The notes under the pieces: model-generated
Told to the model about the DNA's origin: nothing
What the model saw: the letters and a program-made list of their open reading frames with translations, nothing else
Databases searched by the model: none
Assembly: GCA_963753385.1 (NCBI GenBank)
Contig: CAVWCC010000007.1
Span: forward strand, 186,001 to 250,000
Length of the DNA stretch: 64,000 bases
Direction of reading: 5' to 3'
Origin: JALZKA01 sp963753385
GTDB taxonomy: Bacteria; Actinomycetota; Thermoleophilia; Solirubrobacterales; 70-9
In this document: positions 1-7,870 of the stretch, one piece after another
Layout: the number at the start of each line of letters is the position of its first letter
How positions within the stretch are numbered: position 1 is the first letter of the stretch
Translations under genes and position numbers: made by a program

Positions 1-606
1 GACAGCCTCAACGGTCATCCGGACGAGGTCTCGGCCCGCGAGTTCCGAGCACAGTCGATGGCCGTGGCTGTCGACGAGGCCGCGCCCCTGCCCACCGAGG
101 GGCCGCTCACCGTCGAAGAGCCCGCGGTCGTACCGGATCCGTCACCGGGGACTTCGTCTGCCGCTGAACCGTCTTCGTCGACTGAACCACCGCTCACGGA
201 GCCGCGACCGCAACGAGGGTCGCTCGCCCCATCCCCATCCAGGGCGCTCGGGTCACGAGGCGAGGATCCCTCGCCCCGGCTGCAGGAGAAGATCGCATCG
301 CTGATCGAGGGTGCACTCGATGGCGTGGTCGAGTCCGAGGTGGCCGACCTGGAGGCCAAACTGCAGAGCGCGCGTGCCGAGATCGAGGAGCTTGCCGCTC
401 AGCTTGACGCGGCTCGGCGCAAGGAAGCCAAGCATGCCGAGCGGGAGGAGGCGCTGCGAGCTCAGTTCTCTGCCGCTCAGCGCGAGGGCGAAAAGCTGAA
501 GGAGGCACTCTCGAACCTGTCAACGATCGCCTCGGAGGCGCAGTTGGCGGCCGACTCGGTGGCGGGCGAGCTGCGCGATCCCCAGGCGGCGGAGGAACTC
601 GGATAG
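1..606 (+). CDS. C-terminal part of a coiled-coil protein (5' end outside window)
   Basis: The frame is open from base 1, so this is the 3' part of a longer gene; the first ATG inside the window (58) need not be the start. The visible 201 residues begin with a low-complexity stretch rich in Pro, Ser, Glu and Thr. From about residue 90 to 180 there is a long charged amphipathic helix with heptad spacing of Leu and Ala, which reads as a coiled coil. No enzyme motif is visible. Proteins of this shape are often DNA-condensation or cell-structure factors, but nothing here proves a role. Confidence 0.6.
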   Translation, partial: DSLNGHPDEVSAREFRAQSMAVAVDEAAPLPTEGPLTVEEPAVVPDPSPGTSSAAEPSSSTEPPLTEPRPQRGSLAPSPSRALGSRGEDPSPRLQEKIASLIEGALDGVVESEVADLEAKLQSARAEIEELAAQLDAARRKEAKHAEREEALRAQFSAAQREGEKLKEALSNLSTIASEAQLAADSVAGELRDPQAAEELG

Positions 607-616
607 CCTCGCAACT

Positions 617-1024
617 GTGATGGCGAGCGACGAGGTCGAGCGGCTTAAGGAGCTCTACGCCGTCATCCAGCGCCAGGAGCGCGAGGAGCTCGTGCGGCTG
701 GTCGCCCACGATATGGAGTTCGAGATGCCCGAGGGGCTGCCGTGGGGCGGCGTCCACCACGGACAGGACGGGATGGCGGCGGTCGCCGCGATCCACGATG
801 AGCACGTCGAGGGCGAGTGGGCCGAGCCCGAGGAGTTCTTCGAGGGCGACGGCGGGCGGATCGTCGTGATAGGGCGCACCCGCGGGCGCGTCAGGGAGAG
901 CGGCGCCACCTTCGACGTCAACTTCGCTCACGTATGGGGCATGGCCGAGGGCGTCCCGTACAGGTTCCGCGGCTACTTCGACACCGCGCCGATCACGGCG
1001 GCCCTGAACGCGCCGGCCGGTTGA
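617..1024 (+). CDS. NTF2/SnoaL-like small protein
   Basis: A 135-residue protein with the size and layout of the NTF2-like/SnoaL superfamily: an N-terminal helix pair ending in a Phe/Glu-Met-Pro turn, a GG-H loop, then alternating strands (GGRIVVIGRTRGRV and a closing FAHVWGM strand). Such cone-shaped alpha+beta barrels bind small ligands or act as isomerases, hydrolases or simple dimerisation domains; the substrate cannot be read from sequence. It begins at GTG 617 or the adjacent ATG 620, 10 bases after the previous stop, and ends close to the convergent methyltransferase. Confidence 0.7.
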   Translation: MMASDEVERLKELYAVIQRQEREELVRLVAHDMEFEMPEGLPWGGVHHGQDGMAAVAAIHDEHVEGEWAEPEEFFEGDGGRIVVIGRTRGRVRESGATFDVNFAHVWGMAEGVPYRFRGYFDTAPITAALNAPAG

Positions 1025-1030
1025 CGACCG

Positions 1031-1801
1031 TTAGGCGTCCCGCTTCCGCACCTTCCAGACGTCCTCGCTGGGCCACTTGCGCGCCCAGTCGAGCGTGACG
1101 TACTCGTAGGTCGTGGTCGCGCCCTCGGGAGGCTGGAGCTCGCGAAGCTCCTCGATCTCGAAGCCCGAGTCGCGGAGCAGGGCGATCAGCTCCCCGTGCG
1201 GGACGTTGAACTCGACCGAGTCGTCGTCGCCCCACTCGAACCGGTGCATGCCGAAGTAGGGGCGGAGAAGCCGGTCCTCTACGGGCTCGTCGCCGAGGTC
1301 GGGCGCACAGATCATCATCAGCGGAGCGTTGACGAGGAAGACGAGCCGGCCGCCCGGCCGCAGAACGCGCGCAGCCTCCGGGATCCATCTGTACGGGTCG
1401 CACCAGATGCTGGCCCCGTACTCCGAGATCGCGAAGTCGAAGCTCGCGTCCGGGAACGACAGCTCCTCGGCGTTCCCGAGGAGGAGCGGGAACTCGAGCC
1501 CGAACTCCTTCTGGAACGCACGCGCGGTGTCGAGCTGCGCGGGCGAGTTGTCGATTCCGATGGGCCGGGCGCCGCGCCGGGCGAGCCAGGCGCTGACGTA
1601 GGCGGTGCCGCAGCCGAGCTCAATCGCGTCGCGGCCGTCGAGGTCGGCCGTGAGCATCCCCACCTCGGATTCCGGGATCCCCCAGATCCCCCACGTCGGT
1701 TCCTCGGCGGACCAATTCCTGTGACCCGGCCTCACGTACTCCTCGGCCCAGGCGTTCCACTCGGTGCGGTTGCGCGACACGTGATCGGGCAATTCGGACA
1801 T
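1031..1801 (-). CDS. class I SAM-dependent methyltransferase
   Basis: A 256-residue Rossmann-fold methyltransferase. Motif I is clear (AIELGCGTAYVSAWLARRG, about residues 59-77), followed by an acidic ribose-binding end of strand 2 (GIDNS), the motif II region (LSFPDASFDFAISEYG) and the post-III RVLRPGGRLVFLVNAP strand. This is the Methyltransf_11/UbiE-like subgroup acting on small molecules; the substrate is not predictable. It diverges from the lyase at 1847 and shares a 45-bp intergenic region with it. Confidence 0.85.
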   Translation of the reverse strand: MSELPDHVSRNRTEWNAWAEEYVRPGHRNWSAEEPTWGIWGIPESEVGMLTADLDGRDAIELGCGTAYVSAWLARRGARPIGIDNSPAQLDTARAFQKEFGLEFPLLLGNAEELSFPDASFDFAISEYGASIWCDPYRWIPEAARVLRPGGRLVFLVNAPLMMICAPDLGDEPVEDRLLRPYFGMHRFEWGDDDSVEFNVPHGELIALLRDSGFEIEELRELQPPEGATTTYEYVTLDWARKWPSEDVWKVRKRDA

Positions 1802-1846
1802 CGGCAGGCATCATCCAGCACAACGCACACACAAAGGAGGAACGGG

Positions 1847-2644
1847 ATGCCGACTCAGCACGAGAAGGCCGAGGCGTTCCGGGCGCTTCACGAGGGCGAG
1901 CCGTTCGTGTTTCCCAATCCGTGGGATGTGGGCACTGCCAAGGTGCTCGAGGCGCTCGGCTTCAAGGCGCTCGCGACGACGAGCGCAGGGTTCGCGTTCA
2001 CGCTCGGCAAGCTCGACGGCGAGGTCACGCTGGACGAGATCACAGCGCACACCCGGGCGCTCGCGGAGGCGAGCGACCTGCCGGTTGCGGTTGATCTCGA
2101 GAACGGCTACGGCCCCGCCCCCGAGGACGCCGCCCGCGCGATCACCCGCGCCGCCGACGCCGGCGCCGTCGGCGGCTCGATCGAGGACTGGGACCGGGAC
2201 GACGATTTCCTCTATGAGCCGAGCCAGGCGATAGAGCGCGTCGCCGCGGCCGCCGAGGCCGCCCGGGCGCTCGACTTCCGGTTCACGCTCACGGCCCGGG
2301 CCGAGAACCACTTTCGCCGCAACCCGGACCTCGACGACACGATCGCCCGCCTCCAGGCCTTCGAGGAAGCCGGCGCCGACGTGATCTACGCGCCGGGCAT
2401 CGCGAGCGGCGACGAGATCCGAGCCATCTCCGAGGCGACCTCGAAGCCGCAGAACGTGCTGGGCTTCCCACCGCTCACGATGAACGAGATCACGGCGGCC
2501 GGCGGGCAGCGGGTGAGCGTCGGCAGCCAGCTCACGTGGGTCGCGGCAGGCGCCTTCGCGAAGGCCGCGGAGGAGATCCGCGACACCGGCGAATTCACGG
2601 CGTTCGCCGAGCGGGTGCCGATCAAGGACTGGCTCACCGGCTGA
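1847..2644 (+). CDS. isocitrate lyase/PEP mutase family protein
   Basis: A 265-residue TIM-barrel protein of the PEP mutase/isocitrate lyase superfamily. Visible signatures are VDLENGYG (Mg2+/substrate loop), IEDWD, the TARAENH strand and a YAPG motif near residue 184. The isocitrate-lyase Cys motif (KKCGH type) is absent, so cleavage of isocitrate is unlikely; members of this short branch are 2,3-dimethylmalate or oxaloacetate-type lyases or hydrolases. ATG 1847 is chosen because a strong AAAGGAGG ribosome site sits at 1833-1840; the open frame upstream overlaps the antisense methyltransferase and is not coding. Confidence 0.85.
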   Translation: MPTQHEKAEAFRALHEGEPFVFPNPWDVGTAKVLEALGFKALATTSAGFAFTLGKLDGEVTLDEITAHTRALAEASDLPVAVDLENGYGPAPEDAARAITRAADAGAVGGSIEDWDRDDDFLYEPSQAIERVAAAAEAARALDFRFTLTARAENHFRRNPDLDDTIARLQAFEEAGADVIYAPGIASGDEIRAISEATSKPQNVLGFPPLTMNEITAAGGQRVSVGSQLTWVAAGAFAKAAEEIRDTGEFTAFAERVPIKDWLTG

Positions 2645-2783
2645 GCCCCCCGCCATGGCGTATGGATCGCGCCGCCCCACTCTGGCCCGTCGTCGATATG
2701 CGGATCCGCACGACCACGCAATTGTTCCGCGGACTTCACGAAATCCTCACCCAGCGTTTAGGTGGGCGCGCTTCCATCCACGA

Positions 2784-4019
2784 GTGAGCAGGAACGGAAC
2801 ACAGACCGAGCATCTCCCGGGAATCGTCCTGAGCGGCGCCACCGGCTTCCTGGGCGGTGAGGTGCTCGCGCGCCTCCTGATGCGTGAGCGCCGGCCGATC
2901 TACGTGCTGATCCGCGCCGGCAACAAGGCGGAAGCCCAGGCGCGCCTCGAGGCGACGCTGATCGAGCTGATGGGAAGCGCCGCCCCGTGGAGCGACCGGA
3001 CGGTCGCGATCCCGGCCGACCTCACCCAGCCACGCCTCGGCCTCGACCGCGACCGCCACAGCTGGCTTGCCCGGCGCGCGGAGTGGGTGATCCACTGCGC
3101 CGCGTCCGTCTCGTTCACCCTCGGCCTGCCCGAGTCGCGCGCGATCAACGTCGAGGGCACCAACCGGATGCTCGACCTCGCGGCCGGTGCGCACCGGCGC
3201 GGCGCCCTTCAATGCTTCACGCACGTCTCGACCGCCTACGTCGCCGGCACCCACGACGGCACCTTCGGCGAGCGCGACCTCGACCTCGGCCAGGAACACC
3301 GCAACCCCTACGAGCGCTCGAAGCTCGAGGCCGAGAAGGAGGTGCGCGCGCGCTCCGGCGAGCTGCCGGTCCAGGTCTTCCGCCCGAGCATCGTCGTCGG
3401 CGACTCGCGCACCGGTTGGACGCCTGCCTTCAACGTCCTCTACTGGCCGCTTCGCGCGTTCGCGCGGGGCAGCTATCCGTTCCTGCCGGCGAGCCGCACC
3501 TCGCCGGTCGACGTCGTCCCGGTCGACTACGTCGCGGACGCCCTCCTCGAGTTGGGCGAGCGACCCGGGACCACCTTCCACCTGACCGCCGCCGACCGGG
3601 CAAGCGACCTGGACGAGCTGGTCACGCTCGCGTGCGAGCACCTCGACCGGCGCCCGCCCCGGCTGCTCTCGCCGTCGCTCTACCGGCGCACGCTCCACCC
3701 GGTGCTCGTGCGGACGGGTCCCGAGGCGCGCCGCCGGGCGTTGCGCCGAAGCGAGCCGTTCTTCCCCTACTTCGCGATGAACACGCGCTACGACGATGGC
3801 GAGGCGCGCGCGGCGCTGGCATCGAGCGGGATCGAGCCACCGCCGCTTCCCACATACTTCGACCACCTGATCGCGTACGCCCTTCGCGCCGAGTGGGGCC
3901 GGAAGCACATCCCCCGCCATCGCGTCCTGGCCCCGGGGATCCGCCCGCGCTCCGCGCAGCACACCGAGGGCCGCATCCACAAGCCGCCCACGCGTGAACA
4001 GCCCGTTCTCCGCCGCTGA
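2784..4019 (+). CDS. extended SDR, thioester-reductase/acyl-CoA-reductase-like (NAD_binding_4)
   Basis: About 411 residues from GTG 2784. The Rossmann motif lies at the very N-terminus (SGATGFLGGEVLARLL), followed by a VIHCAASVSF strand, HVSTAYV, and the catalytic pair in NPYERSKLEAEK (YxxxK). The family is NAD_binding_4, which reduces thioester-bound acyl chains to aldehydes in fatty acyl-CoA reductases and carboxylic acid reductases. There is no C-terminal sterile domain and no carrier domain, so this is a stand-alone reductase. The start was moved downstream from the maximal frame (2655) because the extra 43 residues lack any fold signature and precede the glycine motif. Confidence 0.78.
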   Translation: MSRNGTQTEHLPGIVLSGATGFLGGEVLARLLMRERRPIYVLIRAGNKAEAQARLEATLIELMGSAAPWSDRTVAIPADLTQPRLGLDRDRHSWLARRAEWVIHCAASVSFTLGLPESRAINVEGTNRMLDLAAGAHRRGALQCFTHVSTAYVAGTHDGTFGERDLDLGQEHRNPYERSKLEAEKEVRARSGELPVQVFRPSIVVGDSRTGWTPAFNVLYWPLRAFARGSYPFLPASRTSPVDVVPVDYVADALLELGERPGTTFHLTAADRASDLDELVTLACEHLDRRPPRLLSPSLYRRTLHPVLVRTGPEARRRALRRSEPFFPYFAMNTRYDDGEARAALASSGIEPPPLPTYFDHLIAYALRAEWGRKHIPRHRVLAPGIRPRSAQHTEGRIHKPPTREQPVLRR

Positions 4020-4069
4020 ATCTTCGAGTCCAGCGATGAGTTCCGGGTCCGGCCGCGGTCTACCCTTGT

Positions 4070-5140
4070 ATGAGCACGCCCTCAACGGCGACCGTCCCGC
4101 GTGAGCATGAGCTGCTCGGCGCAGCCCGAGACGGCGACGAGGACGCCTTCCGCCGGATAGTCGAGCGCCATCGGGGCGAGCTCCACGCCCACTGCTACCG
4201 GATGCTGGGCTCGGTCGACGACGCCGAGGACGCGCTTCAGGAATGCCTGCTGCGCGCGTGGCGCGGGCTTCCGGGCTTCGAGGGCCGGAGCTCTTCGCGC
4301 TCGTGGCTCTACAAGATCGCGACGAACACCTGTCTCGACGCGATCGCCCGGCGCCGAAAGCGCGTGCTGCCGATCGACACGGGGCCGCAGGCGGCTGCCG
4401 GGCAGGATCCCGGCGAGCCCCTGGTCGAGTCGGTGTTCATCGAGCCCTATCCGGACGAGCGGATCGGGATCGAGGACGGCTACGCCGTGCCCGAGGCCCG
4501 CTACGAGCAGCGCGAGGCGATCGAGCTCGCGTTCGTCGCCGCGCTCCAGCATCTGCCGGCTCGCCAGCGCGCCGTCCTGATCATGCGCGAGGTGCTCGGC
4601 TTCTCGGCGCGCGAGGTCGCCGAGTCGCTCGAGACCACCACCGCCTCGGTCAACAGCGCTCTCCAGCGCGCGCGGAAGACGGTCGACGAGAAGCTACCCG
4701 AGCAAAGCCAGCAGGCGACCCTTCGCGAGCTCGGCGACAAGCGGATCCAGGAGCTCGTGGCGGCCTACGTCGACGCGTTCGCGCGGGGCGACGCGGAGGC
4801 GGTGCGCGCACTGCTTGCCGCGGACGCCGTGTTCTCGATGCCCCCGTGGGCCGCGTGGTGGCGAGGGCGCGACACGATCGCGAGCTTCGCCGAGGAGGCC
4901 GTGGAGGTCTGCGCCGTGTCGCGCGCCATTCCCATCCGCGCCAACGGCCAGCCGGCGCTGGCCTACTACAAGCTGGCGGAGGACGGGCGCTCCCTGCCCG
5001 CGGCGCTCGACGTCCTCACCTTCGAAGGCGGCCTGATCAAGGACATCACCGCGTTCGTGGTCGTGTGCGAGGGCAACTCGGTCAGCTCCGTGGAGGAGCC
5101 GTTCGCGCGGTTCGGCCTGCCGGCCGAGCTTCCGCAATAG
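4070..5140 (+). CDS. ECF sigma factor with C-terminal SnoaL-like domain (SigG/SigJ type)
   Basis: A 356-residue sigma factor. Region 2 spans about 15-95 (HCYRMLGSVDDAEDALQECLLRAWRGL, then the -10 recognition helix SSRSWLYKIATNTCLDAI). Region 4 spans about 150-205 (LPARQRAVLIMREVLGFSAREVAESL and an HTH ending ASVNSALQRARK). Residues about 225-345 form an NTF2/SnoaL-like domain. In SigJ/SigG-type ECF factors this extension replaces a separate anti-sigma factor and tunes activity, and no anti-sigma gene lies next to it here. The 3' end overlaps the convergent TetR gene by 59 bp. Confidence 0.88.
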   Translation: MSTPSTATVPREHELLGAARDGDEDAFRRIVERHRGELHAHCYRMLGSVDDAEDALQECLLRAWRGLPGFEGRSSSRSWLYKIATNTCLDAIARRRKRVLPIDTGPQAAAGQDPGEPLVESVFIEPYPDERIGIEDGYAVPEARYEQREAIELAFVAALQHLPARQRAVLIMREVLGFSAREVAESLETTTASVNSALQRARKTVDEKLPEQSQQATLRELGDKRIQELVAAYVDAFARGDAEAVRALLAADAVFSMPPWAAWWRGRDTIASFAEEAVEVCAVSRAIPIRANGQPALAYYKLAEDGRSLPAALDVLTFEGGLIKDITAFVVVCEGNSVSSVEEPFARFGLPAELPQ

Positions 5141-5708
5141 CCTCGGCGAGCGTGGCCTCGAGCTCGCGCGCCACGTCGAGCAGGGGCTTGGGGCTACGCC
5201 TTGCCCGGCTGAGGATGATCGCGCCTTCGACCGCCGAGACGACCAGCGACGCGAGCCTCTGCGCCCGCGCGCGGGCGACGCCCGCGCGGTGGAGGGACCC
5301 GGCGAACGCCGTCTCCCACTGCTCGAACGCGTGCGCTGCCGCGTCGAGCAGCTCCGGCGCCTCCTCCTGCGTCTCGACCGCGACCGCGACGATCGGGCAC
5401 CCCGCGCGATAGCCGGAGCGCTCGAAGTCGGCGCGCCAGAGCTCGACGAACGCGCGCAGTGCGGCGATCGGATCGCCATCCGCCAGGGATCCCTCGATCG
5501 CCTCGCGCGCGAGGCTGCCGACGTAATCCACGGCCTCGCCCGCCAGCTCGGCCTTGCCGCCTGGGAAGTGGTGGTAGATCGAGCCGCGCGGGGCGCCGGT
5601 CAGCTCGATCACCTCGCGGAAGCCTGTGCCCGTGTATCCCCGCTGCCGTAGGAGCTGCGCGGCTCCGCGCACCATGCGCTGCCGGGTTCGGGTTCCTCGA
5701 GAGCTCAT
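5082..5708 (-). CDS. TetR/AcrR family transcriptional regulator
   Basis: A 208-residue repressor. The N-terminal HTH is typical (RMVRGAAQLLRQRGYTGTGFREV, then GAPRGSIYHHFPGGKAEL). The rest is an all-helical ligand/dimer domain resembling the C-terminal domain of LmrA/YxaF-type repressors (FERSGYRAGCPIVAVAVE). ATG 5708 is preferred over the farther upstream start because it places the usual short N-terminus before the HTH and leaves an inverted repeat (5709-5724) as untranscribed or leader operator. It is divergent from the tautomerase gene, its probable target. Confidence 0.88.
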   Translation of the reverse strand: MSSRGTRTRQRMVRGAAQLLRQRGYTGTGFREVIELTGAPRGSIYHHFPGGKAELAGEAVDYVGSLAREAIEGSLADGDPIAALRAFVELWRADFERSGYRAGCPIVAVAVETQEEAPELLDAAAHAFEQWETAFAGSLHRAGVARARAQRLASLVVSAVEGAIILSRARRSPKPLLDVARELEATLAEAIAEARPAGRTARTAPPRS

Positions 5709-5724
5709 TATGACGTCCATCATA
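5709..5724. promoter_or_regulatory. candidate TetR operator (inverted repeat)
   Basis: The sequence reads TATGA-N6-TCATA, immediately upstream of the TetR start codon and 50 bp before the tautomerase ATG. Local base composition is markedly less GC-rich than the surroundings. Position in a divergent TetR/enzyme promoter is the classic arrangement for autoregulation; binding is inferred, not shown. Confidence 0.5.
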
Positions 5725-5773
5725 GTATGCTGCCGTGACGACACCGCCCATCTCCCGACTGGAGGCCACCCGC

Positions 5774-6223
5774 ATGCCGATGATCGAACTCACCTATCCC
5801 AAGGGCGCGATCCCGCGCGACGCCCGCGAGGAGCTGCTCGAGGAGCTCGCCACCAAGCTGCTCGAGGCCGAGAAGGCGCCCGACACCGAGTTCTTCCGCT
5901 CGATCACCTGGGTCTACGCCAACGAAATCGACGGCGCCGACCTCGCCGTCGGCGGACGGCCGGGTGGCGAGGCGCGGTTCCGCGTCCAGGTCACGGTCCC
6001 GGAGGGGGCGCTCTCGGACCGCCGCAAGGGCATCCTCGTCGACTCCGCCAACCAGGCCGTCCTGCGCGCGGCCGGGCTCCCTGAGAGCGAGGGCCTGCGC
6101 GTTTGGACCCTGATCCGCGACGTCCCGGACGGGAACTGGGGCGCCGCCGGCCAGCAGGTCCGCTATAAGCAGCTGGTCGAGATCGCTGCCGGCGAGCGCG
6201 AGAAGTCGGGCGCGCCGGCCTGA
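5774..6223 (+). CDS. tautomerase superfamily protein (4-OT/MIF-like)
   Basis: A 149-residue protein starting MPMIELTYPKGAI. After removal of Met, Pro-1 would be the catalytic base that defines the tautomerase superfamily, which is why ATG 5774 is chosen rather than the in-frame GTG at 5735. The length suggests a fused pair of beta-alpha-beta units rather than the 62-residue 4-OT monomer. It may act on enols of small keto acids or halo acids; the substrate is unknown. It probably belongs to the regulon of the divergent TetR protein. Confidence 0.78.
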   Translation: MPMIELTYPKGAIPRDAREELLEELATKLLEAEKAPDTEFFRSITWVYANEIDGADLAVGGRPGGEARFRVQVTVPEGALSDRRKGILVDSANQAVLRAAGLPESEGLRVWTLIRDVPDGNWGAAGQQVRYKQLVEIAAGEREKSGAPA

Positions 6224-6250
6224 GCATGCGCGGGAGCTAGCCTCCCGCCG

Positions 6251-7405
6251 ATGAGCCCCCGCCAGCGCCTCTCCGCCGCCGAAGCCCGGCGGCTGGCGCT
6301 GGCGGCGCAGGGCTTCGCCAACTCCCGCCTCGACGGTGAGCCTGACGGCTGGGCGCTGCGCCGAGTGTTCGGTCACGTCGCTCAGCTCCAGATCGACTCG
6401 GTCAACGTCCTCGAGCGGGCCCATTACCTGCCGCTCTTCAGCCGGCTCGGCCCCTACCGGCGGAGCCTGCTCGACGATGCCGCGTACCGGGCGCCTCGCA
6501 GGCTCTTCGAGTACTGGGGGCACGAGGCCTCCCTGCTTCCGGTCGAAACCCAGCCGCTTCTTCGCTGGCGCATGGAGCGCGCTGCCGACGACGCCTGGGG
6601 CGGCATGATCCGGATCCAGCGCGAGCGACCGGACCTGGTCGAAGCCGTGTTCGAGCGGGTGCGCGACCACGGCCCGCTGACGGCCGCCGACCTTGCCGAC
6701 GAGACGCCACGCCGCACCGGGCCGTGGTGGGACTGGAGCGATTCGAAGAGGGCGGTCGAGTGGTTGTTCTGGTCGGGCCGGATCACGTCCGCCGGGCGGC
6801 GCAACTTCCAGCGCCTCTACGCCGTGCCGGAGCGCGTGCTCCCCAAGCGCGTGCTCGCGACCCCCACGCCCGATCCCGCCGACGCGCAGCGGGAGCTGGT
6901 GCGGATCGCAGCCCGCGCGATGGGCGTCGCGGCCGAACCGGACCTGCGCGACTACTTCCGCCTGCCGACGGCCGAGGCCAAGGCACGGGTCGCGGAGCTC
7001 GTCGAGTCGGGCGAGCTGTTGGCCGTGGAAGTCGAGGGCTGGGGACGGACGCCGGGCTACCTCTGGCTCGAGGCGCGGGTTCCGCGGCACGTGAACGCTC
7101 GGGCGCTGATCGGCCCGTTCGACTCGCTGATCTGGATGCGGCCGCGAGTGGCGAGGGTGTTCGGCTTCAACTACCGGATCGAGATCTACGTGCCGAAGCC
7201 GAAGCGTGTCCACGGCTACTACGTGCTGCCGTTCCTGCTCGGCGACCGGCTCGTCGCGCGGGTCGACCTGAAGGCCGACCGAAAGGCCGGGCGGTTGCTG
7301 GTCAAGGCGACGCATCTGGAAGCGGAAGCGCCTCCCGAGACCCGGGAGGCGCTTGCCGCGGAGCTCGCGCTTCTCGCGAGCTGGCTGGGGCTCGACTCGC
7401 CCTAG
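6251..7405 (+). CDS. YcaQ-like winged-helix DNA glycosylase family protein
   Basis: A 384-residue HTH_42/YcaQ-type protein. It carries the QxD catalytic signature (QLQIDSVNVLERAHYLPLFSRLG, near residues 41-63), as in the E. coli crosslink-unhooking glycosylase YcaQ/AlkX and Streptomyces AlkZ. It also has the downstream EYWGHEASLLP stretch and a C-terminal GPFDSLIWMR/RIEIYVPKPKRVHGYYVLPFL region typical of the family. Likely role: excision of bulky or crosslinked alkylated bases, in the cytoplasm. Starts at ATG 6251, 28 bp after the tautomerase stop. Confidence 0.85.
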   Translation: MSPRQRLSAAEARRLALAAQGFANSRLDGEPDGWALRRVFGHVAQLQIDSVNVLERAHYLPLFSRLGPYRRSLLDDAAYRAPRRLFEYWGHEASLLPVETQPLLRWRMERAADDAWGGMIRIQRERPDLVEAVFERVRDHGPLTAADLADETPRRTGPWWDWSDSKRAVEWLFWSGRITSAGRRNFQRLYAVPERVLPKRVLATPTPDPADAQRELVRIAARAMGVAAEPDLRDYFRLPTAEAKARVAELVESGELLAVEVEGWGRTPGYLWLEARVPRHVNARALIGPFDSLIWMRPRVARVFGFNYRIEIYVPKPKRVHGYYVLPFLLGDRLVARVDLKADRKAGRLLVKATHLEAEAPPETREALAAELALLASWLGLDSP

Positions 7406-7755
7406 GCGACCGTGGGACGCGGCCGACGCCGTCGGCCAACCTCGAGCGCGACTCCGGTGGCGATCGCCATGATCGCGAGCACGGCAGCTGCGCCGATGCT
7501 GGCGTCGCCCCAGTCGAAGCCTCCACCCGACGGCGCGCTGGCGGGCGGGAGGCCAGCGGGCGGCGCGGTCGGCGCGGTGCTCGAGTCCAGCACGCTCGCC
7601 GGCGGGACGATCGAGTTACCGGACGAGTAATCCGACCCGTCGGCCTGGCTGGGGAAACGCTCCTCGAACGTCGACGCAGCGGCGACGGGCGCGGACAGCG
7701 CTCCCACGACGAGGGCGACGGTGAGGATGCGACGCGTGATTCTGCGGGTGTTCAT
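7402..7755 (-). CDS. small secreted or membrane-anchored protein
   Basis: About 117 residues from ATG 7755, preceded by GGAGCAG as ribosome site. The N-terminus is a twin-basic signal peptide (RRITRRILTVALVVGALSAP, cleavage near AAA-S). A Ser/Pro/Ala linker follows, then a C-terminal transmembrane helix (ASIGAAAVLAIMAIATGVAL) and a basic tail. Thus a small extracytoplasmic linker tethered at its C-terminus. No domain is recognised. It is divergent from the large BTAD receptor, which might share its promoter region. Confidence 0.7.
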   Translation of the reverse strand: MNTRRITRRILTVALVVGALSAPVAAASTFEERFPSQADGSDYSSGNSIVPPASVLDSSTAPTAPPAGLPPASAPSGGGFDWGDASIGAAAVLAIMAIATGVALEVGRRRRPRPTVA

Positions 7756-7773
7756 CTCTGCTCCTTCGGTCCT

Positions 7774-7792
7774 GGATCGCCCGGCGCGATCC
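7774..7792. promoter_or_regulatory. small palindrome in divergent promoter region
   Basis: GGATCGC and GCGATCC arms of 7 bp around a 5-nt loop, between the small secreted protein and the BTAD receptor. Three AACGG units follow (7810-7814, 7822-7826, 7847-7851), spaced 12 and 25 bp. BTAD/SARP activators bind short direct repeats at helical spacing, so this could be an autoregulatory site. This is inference from position only. Confidence 0.3.
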
Positions 7793-7870
7793 GATTGCAA
7801 GAAGCCTGGAACGGCCCGGTAAACGGTCGGATTCAGGCGGTAGCAGAACGGCAAACATGCAAAAACCGAG

